From a virus, in the IMG/VR virus record IMGVR_UViG_3300020205_003247, positions 1-46,974 of that record: a stretch of DNA of 46,974 nucleotides; one strand, given 5' to 3'. Within the stretch, counting starts at the first letter, position 1, and each line of letters begins with the position of its first letter. Position numbers and translations under genes: made by a program. Positions 41,420 to 46,974 of the stretch are shown in pieces. The notes beneath the pieces were generated by a model. The model ran no database searches and was not told the origin of the DNA. It saw nothing but the letters and a program-made list of their open reading frames with translations.

Positions 41420-44400
41420 AATTAGTTTTCATTATAAAAAATCGTGACAACTCACCCTTTATGGTGGTCTCAACGACCCCTGAAGGGACAAAGTTTCAGC
41501 CAATGACGGAACCTGCCAAGGAACTTGCCGTCTTTTTGCGTCAAGAGTATTCAAAAACCAAAATTACTAAAGCGGAATTAGAACAAGTAGTTGATTCTTC
41601 TAAAATAATTGAAGGTCCAAGCCCTGACAGTTCAGCAACATCTAAAAAAGTTGCTCTACTTAATGAAGAGCCACAATATTCTCAGGAATTAGTAACCTTG
41701 CCTGTTCTATCAATTTCAGAAGTTCTTCTTTCGGAATTTTCTAATGCCGAATACAGGAATGTTCTAACCTTCAAAGCGTCTTCTTTCATATCAGACCAAA
41801 CACGGTCTTCGGCAAACTTTGAAGTCAAGGCTGTTCGTGCGATATGGGATCCGAGCCTCTCTATCCCCGGCACAAATCGCCGTGGCGGGTTTCGTTGCCC
41901 AGTCGGAACTCGATATGGCGGACAAATCACAGACCGCTTTGGTCGCTCCTGTGGATGGGGTGTGGCAAGGCGTATTGCTAACCAAATAGCAGACATTGGT
42001 GAGCGTCTAGAACAACGAGATGACGGTAAGCGCAAGCGTCGCCTTGACCGTCGCAATGCACGAATGATTGCACGCCTACAGGGTGGAGAGCGGGCTGGTC
42101 GTCTTGAGGGTGGATTAAGAGACATTGCGCAAAGACTTGACGGTGGTGGTGGTGCGCCAAGAGCGCCACGCCCACAGAGAGAAATAGATCCCGTCCGTGA
42201 AGCGAATCGTCAAGAAGCATTAGCGGAATTGCGAAGAGTCCGTGATGACGTTGTTATGCCAAGAGTTCCAAGACGAAGGGGTAGGCAAGCACCAAGAGAC
42301 GAAGAAGTAGAAACTCCATCTGCACGCCCAACTCGCAACAGACGCCGTGATGTGATTCCTGAAACAGCGCCAACTCCAAAGCCAAGACCAAGACCTGTAC
42401 CACAGGGTGGAGTTCGCCCTACGCCGGGCGGTTTGCCATCCCTTCCCGACTACAGACCAAATGACCCTGTTGGTAATCGTCAAAGGTATCTCGCTGAGGC
42501 TATACAACGACTCGCTAAGGATAAGCGCGACGCAAAGCGCAATCGCCCTGATGGTGTTTCAAACGAAAACTGGAAAAAATACAAAGACTACGTTGATTCC
42601 CTTGAACATGTGTTTGGTTATGGAGGCAATGACCGTTTTGCATCTGTTATGTCATATGACGAGTGGGCACGCAGGAACAATGCAACTCCTCGCGCACCAC
42701 AGGCTCCTTCAGATGCTCCCGCTCGCCCACAGCCACGCCCACGAGCAATCCCACAACCAGAAGATGTTGATGTACTAACAGCCCGAGAGGCTTCCGACGC
42801 AGGCGAATCTGAAGCGTTCAAACCATATGTTCTTCGTAAATACAACGAGTACGCACAGCGTGTTCGTGAGATTCGTGAAGGCGGTGGCAATGCAGGAATG
42901 CTTACACGACGCGAGTGGTATGCGATAAATAAAGACAACCTTCGTGATGCGTGGAAAGATGTTCATGGTCGTAGTGCTCCACAGGACTTTGAACCACCAG
43001 CACCACGGCGTCCACAAAACAATCGTCGCCGTCGTCGCGCCGCTACAGCAGTGCCAGCAGGTCGTAGCGCATCACGCAAACCAACACCCGATGACGTTCC
43101 CGAGCCAGCACCAGCACGACCAGTAAGACCGGCTCGGAAGCCATTCAACGCTCCCGGTCAGCGCGGGCAAGTTAGTTTGCTGGACGCACTGCGCAAACGC
43201 AATGAAATGCGAAGAGGCGGTGCACAAGATGAAGACTTGAAGATAGTGCTTCACAACGGCAAGCATTATGTTGTAAAAAAGGCAGAAATAGATAGGGCTA
43301 ATGCAAATGGTGCAAATATTGTAGCCCTGCCAGAGCCTCCACAACCTCCACCACGCCCTCCTGCTAGACCAGCAGTAGTTCAGCCGATTACTCCACCTCC
43401 TGCGGTAGGTCCAACGAACCTGCCTCCTAATGCTCCACCCGCCCCACCAAGAGCACCACGACCACAGATACCAATGGGACAAGAAGAGCGCTCACCAATA
43501 CGACCATTCGCTCGTAAGGAAAATGCTCACGGCGTTCTTCCTGTTGAGCGTGGAAATGGTGGTCTTGGAAAATGGGTGGACAAAGAAGACAAGACGATAG
43601 ACACTCAACAAAAAGCAATTGAACATATTAAAAACGGTGGAGATTTTGAAAAAGTTCCGGCGAAGTTCATGTTTGAGGCTTTGTTTCAAAATTCGTCAGC
43701 GGACGAGACAGATTTGAATGCGAGATACAGGAGAATAACACCGTCGGGTGGAATCATTGGATTTACTCAACTCTTTTTCGTGCGAGGAAAAGATGGAAAG
43801 AAGAGTAACCAAGGCTGGGTTTTGAAAGCCGCCTCAGACAAAGATAATGCTGGCGAGTTGGTTGGATGGAACTATCTTGCTGAAGTAGGAGTCCTAGGAG
43901 ATGGTGCCATCGCCGATGGGCGTCTAGAAGCAACACCTGAACTAGTACGGGATCTTGGGGCATATGGAGCCAGGGCGACACGGAGTGCGGGGGCACAGTT
44001 TGTTGTCACGCCGTTGGCTTTTAATGATGTTCCAAATGACCACGCAGTCGGTCCTGACGGAGGTCGTCCCAATAGCGACTTTGTTCTTGCCCAACTACAA
44101 GCAACAACAGATCGTGGTCTCCCAGCGCGATTAGCAAACCTTATGACAAATTATATTCTTGGTGTCAGCGACAGGCATACGGGTAACGGCATGGGACGTA
44201 GTGTCACTGCGCCAGATGGTAAAAAAACAGCGCTTGTGGTTCCACTTGACCTTGGTTGGGCAGGACAATTACATGGCAGTTCGTTCTCCTCGTACAAACA
44301 AGGTTTCTCTATGGATCCGAACATGATGGATAATGCTTCGCGAGAACTGCAACTAATAGGTGATGTTGCTGTTCGTAAGCAGGCATACGAAGCAATGGTG

Positions 44401-44610
44401 CAAACATTCGATGATATTGTAAGCAAAACAGAAAGAGTCTTGGGCGTTGGACGAGACGAGTTCATTGCAGATGCACTAAAGAATCAGAACCGCAACGCTA
44501 CGAATGTAGCGAGAATGGGGAAACTTTATGATGGAATGCAAGACCATTTAAGCAAACTGCGGAATCAACGAGCCAAAATTGTTGCACTCCTACCAGTAGA
44601 CCAGAGGTAA
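41416..44610 (+). CDS. CPxG-module protein with C-terminal PI3/PI4-kinase-like domain
   Basis: 1064 residues. N terminus: MKLVFIIKNRDNSPFMVVS, then NVLTFKA (about 115-121), FEVKAVRAIWDPSLS (135-149) and the shared module FRCPVGTRYGGQITDRFG with Cys161 and Cys179. Residues 230-720 are a long Pro/Arg-rich linker with small globular islands. The last 330 residues hold a kinase domain: GWVLKAAS with candidate ATP lysine K804, GELVGW with E814, the catalytic loop NYILGVSDRHTGNG with D919 and N924, and the metal-binding DLG at D945. The DRHxxN...DLG arrangement is that of PI3/PI4-type kinases and their phage/large-virus relatives. Probably virion-packaged and ejected (inference). Confidence 0.8.
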   Translation: MKLVFIIKNRDNSPFMVVSTTPEGTKFQPMTEPAKELAVFLRQEYSKTKITKAELEQVVDSSKIIEGPSPDSSATSKKVALLNEEPQYSQELVTLPVLSISEVLLSEFSNAEYRNVLTFKASSFISDQTRSSANFEVKAVRAIWDPSLSIPGTNRRGGFRCPVGTRYGGQITDRFGRSCGWGVARRIANQIADIGERLEQRDDGKRKRRLDRRNARMIARLQGGERAGRLEGGLRDIAQRLDGGGGAPRAPRPQREIDPVREANRQEALAELRRVRDDVVMPRVPRRRGRQAPRDEEVETPSARPTRNRRRDVIPETAPTPKPRPRPVPQGGVRPTPGGLPSLPDYRPNDPVGNRQRYLAEAIQRLAKDKRDAKRNRPDGVSNENWKKYKDYVDSLEHVFGYGGNDRFASVMSYDEWARRNNATPRAPQAPSDAPARPQPRPRAIPQPEDVDVLTAREASDAGESEAFKPYVLRKYNEYAQRVREIREGGGNAGMLTRREWYAINKDNLRDAWKDVHGRSAPQDFEPPAPRRPQNNRRRRRAATAVPAGRSASRKPTPDDVPEPAPARPVRPARKPFNAPGQRGQVSLLDALRKRNEMRRGGAQDEDLKIVLHNGKHYVVKKAEIDRANANGANIVALPEPPQPPPRPPARPAVVQPITPPPAVGPTNLPPNAPPAPPRAPRPQIPMGQEERSPIRPFARKENAHGVLPVERGNGGLGKWVDKEDKTIDTQQKAIEHIKNGGDFEKVPAKFMFEALFQNSSADETDLNARYRRITPSGGIIGFTQLFFVRGKDGKKSNQGWVLKAASDKDNAGELVGWNYLAEVGVLGDGAIADGRLEATPELVRDLGAYGARATRSAGAQFVVTPLAFNDVPNDHAVGPDGGRPNSDFVLAQLQATTDRGLPARLANLMTNYILGVSDRHTGNGMGRSVTAPDGKKTALVVPLDLGWAGQLHGSSFSSYKQGFSMDPNMMDNASRELQLIGDVAVRKQAYEAMVQTFDDIVSKTERVLGVGRDEFIADALKNQNRNATNVARMGKLYDGMQDHLSKLRNQRAKIVALLPVDQR

Positions 44611-44613
44611 ATT

Positions 44614-44925
44614 ATGAGAGAGTTCGCGATAGGTGAATTTAGAGATTTCTACACCGATAAAAAACATGGCTCATTTGCTATAAAAAACACCGATGGCATG
44701 GTTGAGATAAACGGCTCAGATAAGGACACATCAAAAGCGCTTCTTGATATTTTATCAATGTCGGGTGGTAGGAAAGAAATTCCTGAAGCAGGAAGCGGTG
44801 TGGAGAGAATCTTGAGTAAAATTCTTGGAGCATCATCACGATTCAGTTCTGATGGGAAAGTAACAGAAGAACTCTACAACGAAGCAGTTAAGTCTCTTCC
44901 AAATAAGGAAAGTTTCAAGGCGTAA
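44614..44925 (+). CDS. Hypothetical protein after kinase-like gene
   Basis: 103 residues beginning MREFAIGEFRDFYTDKKHG, with a helix LLDILSMSGGRKEIPEAGSG and RILSKILGASSRFSS. No motif recognised. It starts three bases after the kinase gene stop and ends shortly before the next CPxG-module gene, so it may be an accessory to the kinase protein. Confidence 0.45.
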   Translation: MREFAIGEFRDFYTDKKHGSFAIKNTDGMVEINGSDKDTSKALLDILSMSGGRKEIPEAGSGVERILSKILGASSRFSSDGKVTEELYNEAVKSLPNKESFKA

Positions 44926-44928
44926 ATC

Positions 44929-46974
44929 ATGCTTAATAATGTTGTTGACTTTAAAGCCAAATCTTTCCTTAGTGAACAAAATACGTCAACTATGGCGTAT
45001 GAAGTAAAGGCTGTTCGTGCTATTTGGGACCCAAGTCTTTCTATTCCGGGAACTAACCGTCGTGGTGGTTTTCGTTGTCCAGTGGGAACACGATACGGTG
45101 GGCAAATAACCGACAGGTTTGGTCGTTCATGCGGTTGGGGCGTAGCACGCCGAATTGCAAACCAAATTGCTGACATTGGGGAAAGATTTGAAAACATTGA
45201 CGATGCTCGTAGGGGTCGTCGTATTGCTCGCCGTGAACGTAGGATTCTTGAGCGTTTAAACCCTGAAGGTGGTGGCACGGGTCGTCTTGAAAGAGGCTTG
45301 CGTGGCGTGGCGGAAAGGCTAGATGGTGGAGATGCTCCGTCTCCTGCTCCTCGCGGTGCAAGGCGTCGTACTGTCACGCCTCGTCCACCATCTGTTGATG
45401 CACCCGATGCTGAACAAACACCCGACGCACCTCGTGCTCCACGGAGAAGGCGTGCACCAAATCTTCGCGACTCGGAGCAACGACGCATGGATAGGGAAAT
45501 TGAACAGCCGGGCGCACCGAGAACTGACGAAGCGCCTGCTCGCCCAAGACGACCTGTCAAACCGCGAGGCGAAGGCAACTTGCGTGATTCTGAACAGCGA
45601 CGCATGGAGAGAGAAATCAACGAACCAGGTGCACCTAGAACAGATGAAGCACCTGCTCGCCGTCGTCGTCGTGCTGTTGTTGAAACTGCAAAACCACCCA
45701 AACCACAACAAGAACAGGCAAAGAAGCCAAAGCCAATTGTTGAACCAAAAGTCGTCAAACCACGCCGACCTAAACCAATGGACGTCAACGAAAGCGATCC
45801 AGATGAACGCTCCGAACGAAATGTCAGAAACCGTTTTCGTCAACGAGGTTTGCCTAATGATGCATATTGGAGAAAGCCAGAATATGCAGGCGAAGATAAG
45901 AATGAATTAGAGAGACGATTTGGTCGCTACTACTCCGAAGACAATAGACGGAACGCACGCGGTAATTTAGTAAATGAAAGAATTGCAAGAGGCGAGGGTG
46001 ATGCAAACCGTATTGCCGCAGACATCATAAGGGCATTTGGCGAGAACAATCTTCCCCTTAGGCAAGTTGAATTTGATGATATTGCAGGTCCGGGAAATAG
46101 TGATAACGCGGCTCGTTCAGCAGAAGTGCGGGCAGAAGCGGCTCGTCAGGCTGATGCCATTTTGGCTGATGCTGATAGAGAGCGTGCTTTTGAGCAAGAT
46201 CAACCTGACGCTTTCCTTGAAGCATTCATGCCTCCCGATTTAAGAAATCTTTCATTGGATGAGGAAAGAGAGTTCCGTGAACAGTGGAGAGAAGAACAGA
46301 ACGGAATTGAAGATATCTTCCGAAACTTTGACGGACGGATAGCCGACGGAGACTTCGGTACCGCCGAAACCTTACGTGAACGCATTCGGATAAATAATGA
46401 TGAAATTGGATTCGCCAACGACCGTCTTGAAAGGGATTTGGAGAGATTAAGAGAACTAGAAGGTTCTATAACCGTGGCTCAGATGCGGGCTAGATCTCAA
46501 GTCAGAAGAGAGGCGCTTGCGCGAATTGCTGTTAATGCGCAAGATAGGCGTCGCAGGCAACTTGAAAACAAGAAATTTCAAGAAGCGATAGACGAGGCAG
46601 ACAAAAAGCCAAAAACACCAAAACCCAAAGTGGTAAAAAAACGCGCTATCAATCTCAACGACGCACTAAGAGACGACACTTTCGTTGAGCGCATAAACAG
46701 AGATGTTTTAGGTAAGCGCCTAGAGATTTTGAATGACCCTAAAAACTTTACTGGTGCTAACGACCGAGATGCTGAAGCAAAAAAACAATCTGCTTTGCGT
46801 GTCGCAGAAACAAACATAATCGCGCTTACTGCTCGTCTTGAGCGTATTCAGCAAGCACAAGACAGAGGAGACATAAGTCCTCTTGATGTCGTGCGTGGCG
46901 CGAACAGAGAAATCAATGTCCGTGAACTGAAGGAAGAAATTGAATCAGTAATTGACGCGTGGGGTGATGTTGTA
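44929..46974 (+). CDS. CPxG-module protein, long helical tail (runs off right edge)
   Basis: 682 codons are open from the ATG at 44929 to the window edge. The N terminus has VVDFKAKSF (5-13), YEVKAVRAIWDPSLS (24-38) and the shared module FRCPVGTRYGGQITDRFG with Cys50 and Cys68, nearly identical over about 60 residues to the same stretch of 41416..44610. Then follow Arg-rich helix, a Pro/Arg linker with two 40-residue repeats (NLRDSEQRRMDRE and NLRDSEQRRMERE) and long charged coiled-coil-like helices to the edge. The C-terminal domain, probably the effector part, is not in view. Confidence 0.75.
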   Translation, partial: MLNNVVDFKAKSFLSEQNTSTMAYEVKAVRAIWDPSLSIPGTNRRGGFRCPVGTRYGGQITDRFGRSCGWGVARRIANQIADIGERFENIDDARRGRRIARRERRILERLNPEGGGTGRLERGLRGVAERLDGGDAPSPAPRGARRRTVTPRPPSVDAPDAEQTPDAPRAPRRRRAPNLRDSEQRRMDREIEQPGAPRTDEAPARPRRPVKPRGEGNLRDSEQRRMEREINEPGAPRTDEAPARRRRRAVVETAKPPKPQQEQAKKPKPIVEPKVVKPRRPKPMDVNESDPDERSERNVRNRFRQRGLPNDAYWRKPEYAGEDKNELERRFGRYYSEDNRRNARGNLVNERIARGEGDANRIAADIIRAFGENNLPLRQVEFDDIAGPGNSDNAARSAEVRAEAARQADAILADADRERAFEQDQPDAFLEAFMPPDLRNLSLDEEREFREQWREEQNGIEDIFRNFDGRIADGDFGTAETLRERIRINNDEIGFANDRLERDLERLRELEGSITVAQMRARSQVRREALARIAVNAQDRRRRQLENKKFQEAIDEADKKPKTPKPKVVKKRAINLNDALRDDTFVERINRDVLGKRLEILNDPKNFTGANDRDAEAKKQSALRVAETNIIALTARLERIQQAQDRGDISPLDVVRGANREINVRELKEEIESVIDAWGDVV
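45466..45665 (+). repeat. Two in-frame 120-base repeats
   Basis: Within the right-edge gene, NLRDSEQRRMDREIEQPGAP and NLRDSEQRRMEREINEPGAP lie 40 residues apart, and both continue with RTDEAPAR. The protein repeat is strongly kept while third positions differ, so the duplication is old and selected for sequence. Could be a binding repeat. Confidence 0.65.

Noticed and set aside
44874-45788. A 304-codon minus-strand frame opposite the right-edge gene
   Set aside because: It arises from the Arg/Pro-rich coding strand with few minus-strand stops; the + strand has domain homology to the 41416 gene and so is the real gene.
1-46974. CRISPR arrays, tRNA genes, integrase and attachment sites
   Set aside because: I searched by eye for spaced direct repeats, cloverleaf arms and recombinase motifs and saw none; a tRNA scan program would be needed to exclude tRNAs formally.

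Overview
The window is a fragment of a tailed double-stranded DNA phage genome (Caudoviricetes) with a contractile tail. It carries a sheath, a tube, a gp25-like protein, baseplate J, an OB-fold spike, a gpD-like hub, a large terminase, an HK97-type portal and a U35-type prohead protease. I see no integrase, repressor, tRNA, rRNA or CRISPR array. The host cannot be read directly. The architecture (portal-MuF fusion, IbrA/IbrB-like pair, Arg-rich protein, many virion-associated accessory proteins) resembles phages of uncultured aquatic bacteria, possibly Actinobacteria, but that is inference. Base composition looks moderate, with high-GC patches only in the Arg-, Gly- and Pro-rich genes.

The layout is divergent around about 30.6 kb. 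Leftward (- strand, 30569 down to 1) run: large terminase; a recombination block (small unknown, Rad52-like annealing protein, Cas4-like Fe-S nuclease, coiled-coil protein); an IbrA/IbrB-like PAPS-reductase plus ParB pair; an Arg-rich lysine-free protein; neck proteins; sheath and tube, followed by a terminator-like hairpin; a tail assembly chaperone with an apparent -1 frameshift; the tape measure; the baseplate set; two small genes (one holin-like); and a long fibre region. The fibre region holds a collagen-like 1346-aa fibre and at least three fibre cassettes, each paired with tiny proteins and stitched together by TAATG/ATGA overlaps. It continues off the left edge.

Rightward (+ strand, 30644 to the end) run: a small membrane protein, a portal fused to a MuF-like domain, a 700-aa prohead protease with a Cys/His-rich extension, an acidic PepSY-domain protein, then a train of large, mostly undescribed proteins. 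Four of these share a strict two-cysteine module (CPxG...[FI]TD...C, always 18 residues between the cysteines). One of the four ends in a clear PI3/PI4-kinase-like catalytic domain and another carries a DUF5872-like domain. No major capsid protein is visible, so it probably lies just beyond the right edge.

Reading of the whole: the left arm builds and loads the neck, tail and fibres. The right arm makes the portal and protease, plus what may be a set of protease-processed, virion-packaged effector proteins that share a common targeting module. The last point is the most novel possibility in the window and is inference from repeated motifs and gene order.
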